Assembly: GCA_028456385.1 (NCBI GenBank)
Contig: JALNQF010000491.1
Span: 1 to 26,644, forward strand
Source: Ophiosphaerella korrae
Taxonomy: Eukaryota > Ascomycota > Dothideomycetes > Pleosporales > Phaeosphaeriaceae
Length of the DNA stretch: 26,644 nucleotides
Reading direction: 5' to 3'
The stretch's first letter is position 1. The number at the start of each line of letters is the position of its first letter. The notes beneath the pieces are model-generated. The model worked only from the letters and a program-made list of their open reading frames with translations. It was not told where the DNA came from and searched no databases. Both the position numbers and the translations under genes were made by a program. Shown one piece after another: positions 7,416 to 17,360 of the stretch.

Positions 7416-9220
7416 ATGATGGATACGAGCCGCGGCAGTTTCTACGACCACGACATCCCGTCCCTGAGCGCATCCCTGGAGGCCTTTGACCCGGAGCGCA
7501 GTGTGCATTCGACCCACAGCGGCCGCTCCAACATGCACTCGTCGCGATGGAGCGTGCCACAGGAAGAGCAGGAGTCCGAGGCAGAATCAGACGGGCCCTG
7601 GGCGCCACCAGCGTGGCAGAAGTCAAACAATCAGTGGTTGCGCAAGTCGCATCTGAATGAAAGCGCGACCCGCTCCAGCCATTCACCTTTCGCCAGAGAG
7701 ATCACCCCCTCTCGCATCCCACTACCTGAGTCACCGCTCAAGCAAACACCGCGCACCAGCCCAGAGCCCATGCCGGAGCACGAGCAGTCTTGCATGCACG
7801 ACAACATCGCGTCGAGGATGCAGAGCCCGTCTGAAGAATCATCGCCGGGTATGCACCGCCCAAGCGACGACATGGCTCCATCGCATCATGACGACGCGGG
7901 CGCAAATGAAGGATGTGAGTGCATGGCTACATGCGCGCGCATACTGGCCGCTAACAGATGCAGTTGTGCGCTTCGCCATCCGCGGCGAGACGCTTTTTCG
8001 CACTGCACCCATTGAAGACACAATATCTACTTTTGCAAGCGGCGTCCACATCCTCACACGGTCACGGGTCAACATCATAGTTAGCGTCACTATTGTACTA
8101 CTCTGTTGGCTGATGGCTCATCCGTGGACGGCCTCCCTAATACCAGACGTTGCCAATGTCGCTGGCATGGCAAAGCAGTTCGAGCCATTGATGTATGCCT
8201 CTGAAAATGTCATACCAAGGTCGCGCGAACTAGCCGAGGCGAGTATCGCGGTGCAGGACTTGGGCGAAAGCGTGCGCGCCACCAATATGTCGGCCTCGAC
8301 TGTCATTATCGATCAGCTTGATGATCTTGGCGATAGTCTCAAACTATTGTCGGAGAAGATTACAAGCTTCTTTACAAATGTTGACGGAGACATGGACTCG
8401 TAGGTAACATCTCTCATTCTGCCTAACCCGCACTGATGGTTGTAGTATCCTCATCACCATGGAGTGGGCCAAGCGCGAACTCCAGAGCATACAAGGCCCT
8501 AAATCTGGCGTAATAGACAACGTAGTGGGCAACATCCATGGCGGCCTGAACAAGGTCGGCTTACTCGAGCGAGATGGGTTGCCCACAGCCTTGGGCCGTG
8601 TAGTAAACGACGTACTAGGCCACACCACGAAACAGCGCTCTAAAGCCACACTCCAACGAACCTTCGACTACCTCCTCTCCACCCTCGAAGAAAACATCGC
8701 CAACGAGCTTGCCCGTGCCGATGTCCTCTTCCAACTCTTCGAAAGCGTCGACCGCCAGTTCCATAACCTCCATCGCTCCGTTGCCAAAGAAGAAGACTCC
8801 CTCGCTACCCGCAAAGACGAGTTCCTTGCCTCCATGTGGCGCACCACCATCACCAACAAAATGAAAATAAAAAAATACGAAAAAAATCTCAAGCTCCTCA
8901 AGGACGTCCGCGCCTCCACACTTACTAATAAATTCGAACTCAAGTCCCACATACAAATCATCCACAGCGTAAAGGATCAACTGGACAAGGCCCGCAAGAA
9001 TCTTATTTCTCCGCTTATTCGCCGTGCGCAGAGTAATAGCTTTGGGCTGGAGCAGCAGTTGCAGGATTTGAGCGGCACGTATGGCTTTCTCAAGGGGCTG
9101 CGAGATTCGCAGAAGCAGAAAGTGCTCAAGGAGTTGTGGGGCGAGCCGCGGAAGCGTGTTAGTATTACAAGGGGAGCGGGCAGGGAGGACGAGGATGAAG
9201 GCGAGGAGGCCATGTACTGA
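7416..9220 (+). CDS. Conserved-looking membrane protein with C-terminal coiled coil, unknown function
   Basis: Three exons: 7416-7914, 7964-8399 and 8446-9220, with introns of 49 and 46 nt (GTGAGT...CTAAC...CAG; GTAGGT...CTAAC...TAG). The frame closes to 569 residues. Skipping the TAG at 8401 depends on the GTAGGT donor at 8400. Residues 1 to about 166 are Ser/Pro/acidic and look disordered. A single hydrophobic segment (NIIVSVTIVLLCWLMA, about 203-218) is the likely transmembrane helix. After it come a helical stretch (EPLMYASENVIPRSRELAEA) and long charged coiled-coil segments (about 330-540), ending in an acidic tail (EDEDEGEE). There is no signal peptide and no catalytic motif. I do not recognise the family by name. 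One TM helix plus coiled coils suggests a membrane-anchored tether or scaffold, but that is inference only. Confidence 0.85.
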
Positions 9221-9757
9221 TTGATTTCTCCGTCTGGTACGCTGGGCGCATTCTGTTGTTCTGGTGGAGGGGCGGGGCCCTGTGCATGTAATACCTTTTA
9301 GCGCGTTTTTTTCTTTTCTTTTGTTTTCCTTGGTGAGGGCATGGGGGTGTAGGCGTTTGGGATGCTTTGCTACGCTTTTTGGATATGTATTTCGTACGGT
9401 GTTGGGGTAGTTGCGCATGGACGTTGGCGTTGGTGCAGATGGGTTGGAAAGAGTGTTTCGTTGAGCGTCAAATACGTTAGTGGGGGCATGAGCGTTTTCA
9501 AGCATTGAAATAATCACTTGGAGACTTGGCGCGTTGTGCAGTGCGTCAAGTTGTATTATTGCGTGATATCATTATTAGACGGTGCGAAAGATGTCACTAT
9601 TATCTTGCTTGTGACGTATGCACGCCTTGGAACTTCCGTCTAGTGTTGTCCGCCACGGGGCCTGACAGCCATTTGGTGGTGTTTCTGTGGGTTCTCGCGA
9701 TACCTTGTATCAATTAGTACGCATTCAACACGCCATGTTGAGGGAAATGGAACAAAC
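9221..9757. other. Convergent intergenic region
   Basis: This 537-bp spacer lies between the stop of the coiled-coil gene and the stop of the minus-strand aminotransferase, so it holds two 3' UTRs. A T-rich patch (TTTTTTTCTTTTCTTTTG, 9306-9323) is the only notable feature. I see no supported gene; a 63-codon open frame at 9526-9717 has no supporting features. Confidence 0.5.
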
Positions 9758-11261
9758 TCACTTCTTGACAATCCTCTCGATCGAATTGAGCCCCTGTTCC
9801 AGGACATCCATCCTGGGTCCGTAACTCAGTCGTACAAAGTGGTGACACGGGCTATCAAACAGATCCCTCCTACGACTAGGATTCAAGTCAAAGAAGATAC
9901 CCGGCACAACAATGACCTTCTCTTCCAAACACGCCTGGAAGAAGTTCAGCCCGTCGTTGATGCCCTCGGGCAACCCGGACAAGTCGAGCCACAGGTAAAA
10001 CGTCGAGTTGGGCATGTACGGGAACTTGAAGCCGATTTCCTGCAGGCGGCCGATGACGAAGTCGCGCTTGGTGCGGAAGTGCATTTGCAGCGCGCGCATC
10101 TCGTTGCGCACGCGCGGCGGCGACAGCATTTCCACGGCAGCCTCTTGGAACGGCACGTTGCATCCGCCGTCGAGGTACGAGCCGCACGACCCAATGGCTT
10201 GGATGAACTCTTTGGGCCCGAGGACCCAAGCTACGCGCCAGCCGGGCAGTCGGAAGCGCTTGGTTAGCCCGTCGATGATGAGCACGTCGTCCTCATCAAC
10301 GTCCTCGATGTTGTCGGCGGCCGAAATGACGGTGCCATCACAGTTCGTCGTGTAATTATATCCACAGTAGAACTCGTCCATGATGAGCGTCGCACGATCT
10401 CTACAGATGTTTTGGATCTGTGCGAGCTCCGGGTTAGTAACCATCTGGCCCGTAGGGTTGCGCGGGTTAGATGTCAAGATGACAGAGGTGCCACGCGCGA
10501 TTTCTTCAGCAATCTTGTCCGGTGACATGTGGTACTGGTCTGCTTCGCCCAGGGGCACGGGGATGGCGGCAATGTTGCGGAAGAGCGAAAGCATCTCGTT
10601 GTAGGCCGTGTAGTCCGGGATGAAGAAGCCCAGATAGCAATTGCCCAGCACGGCGGCGATGCGGATGAGGCCTGCGCGCCCACCGGGCACGATGCACACG
10701 TTCTCCCACGTGTACTGGCTCTTCCTCCACTTGCGGTGGTGTTCGTTGTACAGTGTGGCCACGGCCTCCCTGAGCGGGCGGATGCCTGCTGTGGGGCCGT
10801 ACTCGCGGCCGTGGGCGCTGATGTCGACTTCCTTGGGCCGCTCGAAGCATCCTTCTATGCTGTCGTCCACCTCGGGCGCTCCCTGGCCCAGATTCGCCCA
10901 CTCTTCAGGCTTCTCGAGGAAGCCATGCTTGTAGGCCTGCTCAGAGGTCCAGACGACACCGGTGGAGGCGCGGGTTGCGTCGAGGCCGGCGTGGGGCTTG
11001 TGGCCCTCGTGCGACTGGCGAAACTGCCTATGGATGCTGGAGCCCAGTTCTATGTATGCGTTAGTTTCTATCAATGGCGGGTGAGAGATGGCAATTCTTG
11101 AATAGGAGCTGTCCTCAGCTAGACATGACGTAGCACCCCTCCCCCTCGCACCAAAAGAAATATCACCACTCACCACTCTCCGTAGGATCCTTGGAACTTG
11201 AGAACCGCCTCTGTGAGAAGGCGCCCTTGAGGATATTCACCTTTTCCGCCGAGAAAGACAT
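9758..11261 (-). CDS. PLP-dependent aminotransferase, class I/II (fold type I)
   Basis: Two exons on the minus strand: 11261-11174 and 11049-9758, with a 124-nt intron (GTGAGT, branch ACTAAC, acceptor TAG), giving 459 residues. Exon 1 encodes MSFSAEKVNILKGAFSQRRF. A start inside the intron (11176) would also give an open frame, but the strong splice signals and the better N-terminus argue against it. Class I/II landmarks are present: YGPTAGIRPLREAVA near 115-130; SNPRNPTG with the substrate/cofactor Asn near 227; the cofactor Asp in MDEFYCGY near 254; the Schiff-base Lys in DGLTKRFRLPGW near 293; and the C-terminal Arg in FVRLSYGP. It should transfer amino groups between an amino acid and a 2-oxo acid. 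The substrate cannot be read from the sequence. No organelle signal is obvious, so it is probably cytosolic. Confidence 0.93.
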
Positions 11262-11463
11262 GTTGGATGGGATGGACAAACTTTTTGCTAGCTCAAAATG
11301 TGTATGCAGAGGGGTAGTCCAGTACGCAACAGCTCAAACCAAAAGCCGCGATAAGACCAGCAAAAAGTGCCCAGCAATGAAAAGTAAGATGGAATCTAAA
11401 CGCAAGATGCAAGCACACATGCACCAGCACCCCTCCGAGCCTTTATAATAGCGCAACGGGGTT

Positions 11464-11494
11464 GCACGCACACACGCACGCACGCACGCACACG
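11464..11494. repeat. CACG/CACA microsatellite
   Basis: The run consists of CACG and CA units (CACGCACACACGCACGCACG and onward). It sits in the upstream flank of the aminotransferase gene, just beyond the TATA-like box. Confidence 0.8.
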
Positions 11495-11601
11495 TACCCT
11501 TGTCCCAGTCCATTCGTCTAGTCCTACATCCTCCACCGCCATGCCATTCGCAGCGCCCAATCACGTCCTGCCAGACGCAACCCACGCAAGGAGGCTTATC
11601 G

Positions 11602-12052
11602 ATGGGGTTCTGCGGCGCGATTCACCGCCCCCGCGCGCTGTATGCGGGAGAGAATGTCGGTGTGGTGTTTTATCCATGGGAACTACTTACGCACGCTGCA
11701 ATGGTTCTTACACGGGGGAAGGTAGGCCTGTGGATAGCACCACATGTCGTCGTGCTAACTGTACTAGCACCATGCGGTGCCCTTCCCGCTTCAACCAGCC
11801 CACAGTCTCTTTCGTCATGAACCGCAGTACACCTTACCCCTGAAACATCCAAATTGCTTCTGCACAGTGTGCCAGGTACGTATCGTGGTGCTTGCTTTGC
11901 CTGCGACGTTTTTCCCGCCCGCGGCGCAAATAATCCCTCACAATGCGGCAGCCCTACGCACACACACAGACACACACCCCGATTCGTCTTGGGGCCTCTA
12001 TTGGGCGAATGTGAGATCGGGACCTGACTTGGCTCCGATGCGCGTGCGTTAG
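11602..12052 (+). CDS. Possible small two-exon gene, unknown function (low confidence)
   Basis: An open frame with ATG at 11602 (MGFCGAIHRPRALYAGENVG...; in-frame ATG also at 11500) runs to AAG 11721. There a 46-nt sequence has all the parts of a fungal intron: GTAGGC donor, GCTAAC branch site, CTAG acceptor at 11767. Removing it keeps phase 0 and continues as HHAVPFPLQPAHSLFRHEPQ, then a Cys-containing CFCTVCQ at about 11856-11876. Next comes either another donor (CAG|GTACGT, 11874-11879) or read-through to TAG at 12050. The peptide is about 75-135 residues. I recognise no family. Chance occurrence in a GC-balanced spacer cannot be excluded, so this is a candidate and not a confident call. 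Confidence 0.25.
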
Positions 12053-12219
12053 GGCACAAGCTCTGTTCGCCAGGGTCACATACGCGCCCTAAAAAAAGTA
12101 TCAACGAGGAGATGCAGCACCCGAGATATTCCGCTCAAGAAACAAATATATGCAAAAAAAAAAAAACGATTTGAATTCTACATGTAATCCTACATAGTAC
12201 ATACAAAGGAAATGAGCGA

Positions 12220-14992
12220 CTACTCGACCGGCTCTTCTTCCAACAGGACTTTGAAACTGAACGGCTCAAAGGGCACGCCGTCGCCGATGAAATGCTTGCT
12301 CATGGCCTCGACCCAGTGCAGACGCAGAGAATGCAACATAGCGCTCGTGCCCTCCATGACACACAGCACCATGATAGTGGCCGAGAGCCAGAAATAAAAG
12401 ACGGCCACCATGACAATGGACCCAGTTATGCCCGTATACACAAACGCGTTCTTCATCGTCATTTCCCAGAGCACAATAGAGAGACGCTGATGGGCAAGCG
12501 AGAGCGCCCAGAGACGGAGGTACGAGGCTGTGTGGGAGACGCAGTTGAGGCAGAATTCTGCGTGGTGTTAGTAACGCGTGATAGGAGCGTGAGGGGCGTG
12601 GGGGCTTACCGATGGTGTGAATGACTTGGTGGATCATGACTTCGCTGAATTCGAATTCCTCGTGGTCGCCGCCGTGGCCAACGTCTTGCGTGATCATGGC
12701 GATACCGTCGTCGTCATCTCCAAAGCTTTCGCGTCCGCCGTTGAGCGAGCGACCCTCTTCTTCGTCTTCGTCGTCGAGAGCACTAACACGAGTGCTCTCG
12801 CCAATGCCGCGGTAGCCCAGGGCGCGGGTCTTGTTGTGCTCGTAACGGAGATACATGGGCTTGAGGAAGAGAAGGATCGGCACACAGATGAGCGCGATGA
12901 GAACTAGGAATTGCTGGAACCCAGCTTGGTGGGGGTAAAGTGGTTTCGTGCCGGGTTCAAGAGTACCTGGCTGCAAAAACATGAAGATCAACATGTTCAG
13001 CAGACTGGGTGGGCTCTCGCCACGTGCCGACCAGTCGATAGTCCACTTGTATACAATAGTGAAGGCGAGATACCCAAAGATGGACTGGAAGAAGACCATA
13101 CCTGGGACAAAGTTGCCCCAAATATCAATCTTGGTCTTGAAGTAGCGAGCATTGACAAGCGACCACATAAGAGAGAATGTCATGTGGCACCAACCAAGCA
13201 GGATACTGAGCTTCATCTTGTAACTGTTGGAGAACAACAGATCGTTCTCAGTATCGTGCCAGCGATAATCCAGACCGAATGGGTAGGTATAGCCCTCAAC
13301 GCGGGAAGCAGTGGGGCCAAGGCCGCCCTTGCCATCGTCGTCCCAGATCCACATGGACTTGAACCAGGGAAGGCCAAGGGAAAAGGCGTCGCAGTAGAGA
13401 AGGCCGGTGTAGATGGAGAAGATACCCATCATAAGAACAATATACCGACCGTAGAACATCATGGAGAACAATTCGTCGAGTTTGCTGCGTTCGAGCCGAC
13501 GCTCATAGTAGATCATAGCACAGGCTGCAAGCAGAAGGATGGCACCGTGCCCGGCATCACCAAACATGACAGCAAACATGAAGGGGAAGGTGACAATGGC
13601 GGAAAGCGCAGGGTTGACTTCGCGATACTTGATGGTTCCGTATGCATCGATGATGGTTTGGAAGCCAAGCGTGAACCTGTTCGTCTTGAAGAAGGTAGGT
13701 GGTGTCTTGGTTGTCTTGATCTGGTTGACGATGGTTGGAACAGAGAGGCCAGCCCGTTCATTGACATCCGAGAGAGTAGACTTGATCAACCCAAGAGCGT
13801 TCGTAGGCGCCCAGGCCTCAGCAATGAGCGTCTTGCGCTGGTGATCGTATGAGAACTTGTTCAGCGTCTCATATGTAGCCTTCTCTTTCCTGATGATGAC
13901 CATCCACGCTGCTAAATTGCGTCCAATGGCAGTCAATTCGGCGTCCAAGGTGGACTTGGTATTCCTCAACACGCTAGCCAGGTCGCTCAAGCGGGTGTTG
14001 ACTTCGCGAATCTGGTCGCGCCTCAGCTCGCTATTCTCATCCACGCTGTACAAATCAGCGCCAAGGGACTCGGAGATCTTGCGAATCTTTGCGATGATTT
14101 CCTTGCCGTGTGCGAAGATGATGAAGACATTCTTGCTAGTTTCCTCGTTGTTCTCGGGGTTGATGATAGGCTCCGGGATCTCAGATTGGTTCATGTACAG
14201 GTTACCACGGAGAGTACGCCACAAGATCCTCTCGAATGCTCCCATGCGCTCGCGGGGAATCACACCAGCCACAAAGCCAATGTTCATGACGGTAAAGGAT
14301 CGTTCCGCACTGGTGTCCTGACCATTCTGTTCCATATCTCGGAGGAGAGGTGCGTCATCATTGCTGTCAATAGACTGTCTGATTTCCTCCGTCTGGCCAC
14401 GCGCTCTGTCGAAGAAGCCGCCAGCCTCTCTCAGGACCCAGCGCCACTCTGTAAGCTCCACCTCGCGCTTCTTCAACGTTTCGTAGCTCTCATTCAGCGA
14501 CGCGATTCTCTGCTCCAAACTTTGGCTCTTGTCTGCAAGCTCATCGATTTCGGAGGCCGAGGGCGACGTGAAGGGGTTGTTGAAGTCATAGATGGATCGC
14601 ATGGGAACACTCGATTTCTCCATCTGAGCGCGAAAGTACCCTGAATATTTGTCAGCGTTGCCCGTCTGCTCTGCAGCATCATCCATCATACTGAGCTGTC
14701 TCTCTACATTATCAAGGCGGCGAATCTCTTGGGTAAAGGTACGCTGGAAGGCGGTCGTTTCGGCGTTGAGCTATTGTAATCGTCTCGTCAGCGCGCAATC
14801 CCATCGCAACCCATTTCTAAAGCTTCAGACTGGGGTTGAAGCTTCCCGGCCAAAACATACATCTCGAAAATCCATGGTCCCAAGCTCCCCCAGCGCAGAA
14901 ACGACCTCGCGGCCAATCTCGTTGGCGATGTAGAGCTGGGTCAAGGACATGTCCGCCGAGCGGAACATGGTGTCCTTGGGTGGCACCATCAT
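12220..14992 (-). CDS. VPH1: V-type proton ATPase subunit a (Vph1/Stv1 family)
   Basis: Three exons: 14992-14861, 14770-12610 and 12557-12220, with introns of 90 and 52 nt. The frame closes to 876 residues, near the family length of about 840-890. Exon 1 encodes the conserved start [20 protein letters not shown]; exon 2 continues [20 protein letters not shown]. This cytosolic N-terminal domain runs to about residue 390. Then come the membrane domain with [20 protein letters not shown] and several transmembrane helices. The last exon carries [23 protein letters not shown], whose Arg (about residue 779) corresponds to the essential proton-path arginine of the family (Arg735 in yeast Vph1), then [21 protein letters not shown]. 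The subunit forms the proton half-channels of the membrane Vo sector and acidifies the vacuole or Golgi. Ignoring the last intron would put the C-terminus in a wrong frame. The vacuolar versus Golgi isoform cannot be told; filamentous fungi usually have one gene. Confidence 0.97.
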
Positions 14993-15220
14993 GGCAGCTC
15001 AAGAGACAGCTATTCCGATGGATGCTGCTTCTCCTAAGGGGTGTTGGGTGGGTGGATACGACAATGTTGAAGGTTGATGATAGATGCCTGTGTCGCCTAC
15101 GAATGATGCCAGCTGCCACGGTTGGCCCGGGCTTCGCCAAGCACACGTGCAGCATGCTTCACAGTTGCTGATGTCATCGCTCATACTTGCATAGGGTATC
15201 ATAATTTTAAACTGATGTCT
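14993..15220. promoter_or_regulatory. V-ATPase subunit a upstream region
   Basis: A 228-bp spacer separates the V-ATPase start codon (14992, minus) from the stop of the EngB-like gene (15221, minus). It must hold both the V-ATPase promoter/leader and the 3' UTR of the upstream gene. No specific motif is recognised. Confidence 0.4.
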
Positions 15221-16558
15221 CTACTTCTCCAGGGTAATCTTCGCTGGTTTCTTCTTACTGTCAAGCCCAACAGCCTTCAGTACTGCATATCTCACATGAT
15301 CAATCCCCAGCCTCCTGCCGCCCACCAACAACTCGCTGCTGCATGCAAGTATCTCGCCCAAGGCACCACCGCCAACTGGCGGCTTGATCTCGTTCTTGAT
15401 CCTTTCCATCTCTTCTCTCAGCGCTTGCATACTGCCTTTGCCCTTGAGTCTGTAGCTTTTTTTGCCGTTGAAGTGCTTGATGTCATTGGATTCAGGGATA
15501 TATAGCTTGTCCATCTTGGACAGGATAACCTGGTGGCTAACACCTGCCAGCCGCAGACTCGCCAAAAGCGAACGATCCTTGTCTTTGATCCCATGCTCTG
15601 TGTCGAGCAGGACAAAGACTCTGCGCAGCTGTTTCCGAGACTGGATGTACTTCATGATTTCGACGCCCCATGAAAGCAGTGAGCCTTCGCCATAGCCAGG
15701 CATATCCACTATCACCAGACCGCCATGTCCCACTATTTTGCCCTTTCCTTTAGACCCATTTTCAAGGGTGACTCCAAATCCAGGGCCTATGCCATAGAAG
15801 TTCATCGTCTTTGTGAAGCCTGGCGTTGCGCTTGTACGTGCCACGAGGTCTTTGACATTGGCATCCACGATTGCGTTCAGTAAACTGCTTTTCCCGACAT
15901 TACTCCGTCCGACAAATGCGACCTCTGGTACATCTGACTCGGGCACTTGCATGAATCGTGCGACACTGGTAACAAGCTTAGGAGGATTCCGATTGTTGAT
16001 GAAGAATTTGTTTGCCCGAGTTCTCTGTTCCAGTGTAGGAGGAAACGTCTCCCAATACCAATTGAAATGCTCATATGATCGAAAGGGGATACTTGATGTC
16101 TTGGATGGCGAGGTCGTGGGGTTGACTGGCTCCTGCACTGGCTCGACGATTTTGTTCCGAGAGTGGAGCGGCGCAGACGGCGCAGAAGGAATCAATTCAT
16201 CCTCTTTGTTGTTCCCTTCTCTTGCCACAGACATCCTGACCCGGCCTCTTCTTTTGCGCCCAACCGGTCGTTCAGGCGTAGACCCATCTTGATAGTCCTT
16301 GATTACACGAGGTTCCGCACGTCCAAACGATACGTATCGGGCTTGCTTGCCAACAAGAATATTCGATGAATCCCATGTCGATGCCTCGACCTTGACCTTC
16401 CTAAACCGCCTCTCTTTCTCACTGCTCTTCGGCCTCTTAAGCGTCTCAGTCGAACTAAGTCGCGATTTCCCGCGAGCTGTAAACTCGGTCCAATGGCGCG
16501 ACAAACTATGCGCACAGCGCCTACACACAAAGCGACCCGGCGGCAAAAGAAAAGACAT
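15221..16558 (-). CDS. MRX8: Mitochondrial EngB/YihA-family GTPase (ribosome assembly)
   Basis: Single exon, 445 residues from the Met at 16558. An in-frame Met at 16636 would add 26 residues. I prefer 16558 because MSFLLPPGRFVCRRCAHSLS R is Arg-rich and lacks acidic residues, like a mitochondrial presequence. Residues up to about 150 are basic and low-complexity. The TRAFAC GTPase domain follows: G1 GRSNVGKSS at 217, G2 around RTSATPGFTKTMNFY at 242-255, G3 DMPGYG at 285, G4 SKMD at 347 (Ser replaces the usual Thr), G5 near LACSSELLVGG. The TPG-T-N-F and DMPGYG forms are diagnostic for EngB and separate it from EngA/Era. Bacterial EngB helps large-subunit ribosome assembly; the yeast member Mrx8 is mitochondrial. 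The C-terminal KKKPAKITLEK is short and basic. Head to head with FMC1, ATG to ATG 152 bp. Confidence 0.93.
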   Translation of the reverse strand: MSFLLPPGRFVCRRCAHSLSRHWTEFTARGKSRLSSTETLKRPKSSEKERRFRKVKVEASTWDSSNILVGKQARYVSFGRAEPRVIKDYQDGSTPERPVGRKRRGRVRMSVAREGNNKEDELIPSAPSAPLHSRNKIVEPVQEPVNPTTSPSKTSSIPFRSYEHFNWYWETFPPTLEQRTRANKFFINNRNPPKLVTSVARFMQVPESDVPEVAFVGRSNVGKSSLLNAIVDANVKDLVARTSATPGFTKTMNFYGIGPGFGVTLENGSKGKGKIVGHGGLVIVDMPGYGEGSLLSWGVEIMKYIQSRKQLRRVFVLLDTEHGIKDKDRSLLASLRLAGVSHQVILSKMDKLYIPESNDIKHFNGKKSYRLKGKGSMQALREEMERIKNEIKPPVGGGALGEILACSSELLVGGRRLGIDHVRYAVLKAVGLDSKKKPAKITLEK

Positions 16559-16710
16559 GTGATGGGAAAAGGCGATTCTACCAAGCCCCCAGCAGCAGGC
16601 CCAGACATGCAGCAAACGAAACCGCACCTGGCCCAAGCTCCCCCCTCAGCTTTTTCGCCGCAACCTCCTCCGCAAACACACCCGTCCACCCAACCCACCC
16701 CCCACAAACA
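16559..16710. promoter_or_regulatory. Short bidirectional promoter (EngB-like GTPase / FMC1)
   Basis: Only 152 bp separate the two divergent start codons (74 bp if the longer GTPase start is used). The FMC1 side is C-rich (CCACCCAACCCACCCCCCAC, 16686-16705). Both products are mitochondrial, so shared regulation is plausible. Confidence 0.5.
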
Positions 16711-17058
16711 ATGTCTCAATCCGCGCCCCAACTCCGCTCCCTCTACCGCCGTCTCCTGCGCGAACTCCCGACCACAAACGCCGTTGCGGCGCGCACACAC
16801 CACCAGAAGCTCTCTGCGCCCTCGACGCTCCAGCTACACATCCGCAACAGTATTGCGCACCCGCGCTTGAGGTCGCAGAGCCAGATTGAGCACGCCGAGC
16901 AGTTCACGCAGTATGTACAGGCGCAAAGGAGTTATTTGGCGTTGATTGAGCGGTATAATCCGGGGATGGGCATGAGCGAGGAGGAGCGCGTGAGGTTGAG
17001 TGCGAGGCGGGTGGGGATGAATTTGCCGGTTGAGTTTAAGAAGGGGGAGGGGGTATAG
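16711..17058 (+). CDS. FMC1: Fmc1-like LYR-motif protein, mitochondrial ATP synthase assembly factor
   Basis: Single exon of 115 residues. The N-terminus MSQSAPQLRSLYRRLLRELP contains the Leu-Tyr-Arg motif (11-13) of the LYR/Complex1 superfamily. Later conserved-looking segments are HIRNSIAHPRLRSQSQIEHA EQF (about 43-65) and YVQAQRSYLALIERYNPGMG (about 68-87), followed by MSEEERVRLSARRVGMNLP. This order (LYR helix, short loop, YNPG, then ARRVG-LP) is what I know of fungal Fmc1. Fmc1 works with Atp12 in assembling the F1 part of ATP synthase in the matrix. It shares a divergent promoter with the EngB-like GTPase. The TAG stop is followed without any gap by a (TG)13 repeat. Another small LYR protein is the main alternative. 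Confidence 0.82.
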   Translation: MSQSAPQLRSLYRRLLRELPTTNAVAARTHHQKLSAPSTLQLHIRNSIAHPRLRSQSQIEHAEQFTQYVQAQRSYLALIERYNPGMGMSEEERVRLSARRVGMNLPVEFKKGEGV

Positions 17059-17097
17059 TGTGTGTGTGTGTGTGTGTGTGTGTGGAGAGAGAGAGGA
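17059..17097. repeat. (TG)13 microsatellite followed by GA repeat
   Basis: Thirteen TG units (17059-17084), then (GA)n to 17097, directly after the FMC1 stop codon. A second GAGA/(GT)n patch lies at about 17120-17147. Confidence 0.95.
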
Positions 17098-17360
17098 GTG
17101 TACGATTTGTGAGGGGAATAGAGAGAGTGTGTGTGTGTATGTGTGTGGAGCAATGTACGATTTGTGGGTAGAGAGCGTAAGGATGTGAATTATGCATCAT
17201 TGAAATCTATCTATTACTGATGCGCTCAGTGTCTATGGTTGTCTCGGACACTGAATGTGTCGAGAGCTGTGATGAGCTAGCGCATGGGCTTACTGTCATC
17301 ATGGGTATGAACTTTTGTTATTCTTCCAAAACTCCGTTTCGCCACGATACCGTACCTACC
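17098..17360. other. Convergent intergenic region with simple repeats
   Basis: This is the 3' flank of FMC1 and of the minus-strand SRP40 gene. The motif GTACGATTTGTG occurs twice (17100-17111 and 17154-17165) around the second GT-rich patch, a small imperfect duplication. No gene is supported. Confidence 0.45.

Larger units (their letters stand above)
11262..12219. promoter_or_regulatory. Aminotransferase promoter side and V-ATPase 3' flank
   Basis: This spacer of about 960 bp lies upstream of the minus-strand aminotransferase and downstream of the V-ATPase gene. On the minus strand a TATAAAG-like box occurs at about 11443-11449, some 185 bp upstream of the start codon. A CA/CG simple repeat is at 11464-11494, another CACACA run at about 11960-11978, and an A12 run near 12154. 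A possible small plus-strand two-exon gene (about 11500-11880) is listed separately. Confidence 0.4.

Noticed and set aside
6896..7489. Several overlapping frames of 70-142 codons on both strands
   Set aside because: They overlap each other and the relic/promoter transition, with no splice support or recognisable motif; shadows in GC-balanced sequence.
8615..9517. 300-codon minus-strand frame opposite the coiled-coil gene
   Set aside because: Antisense shadow of a clearly coding exon and its 3' flank; composition follows the complement of the real gene.
12911..13852. 313-codon plus-strand frame opposite the V-ATPase gene
   Set aside because: Antisense to an unmistakable V-ATPase subunit a coding exon.
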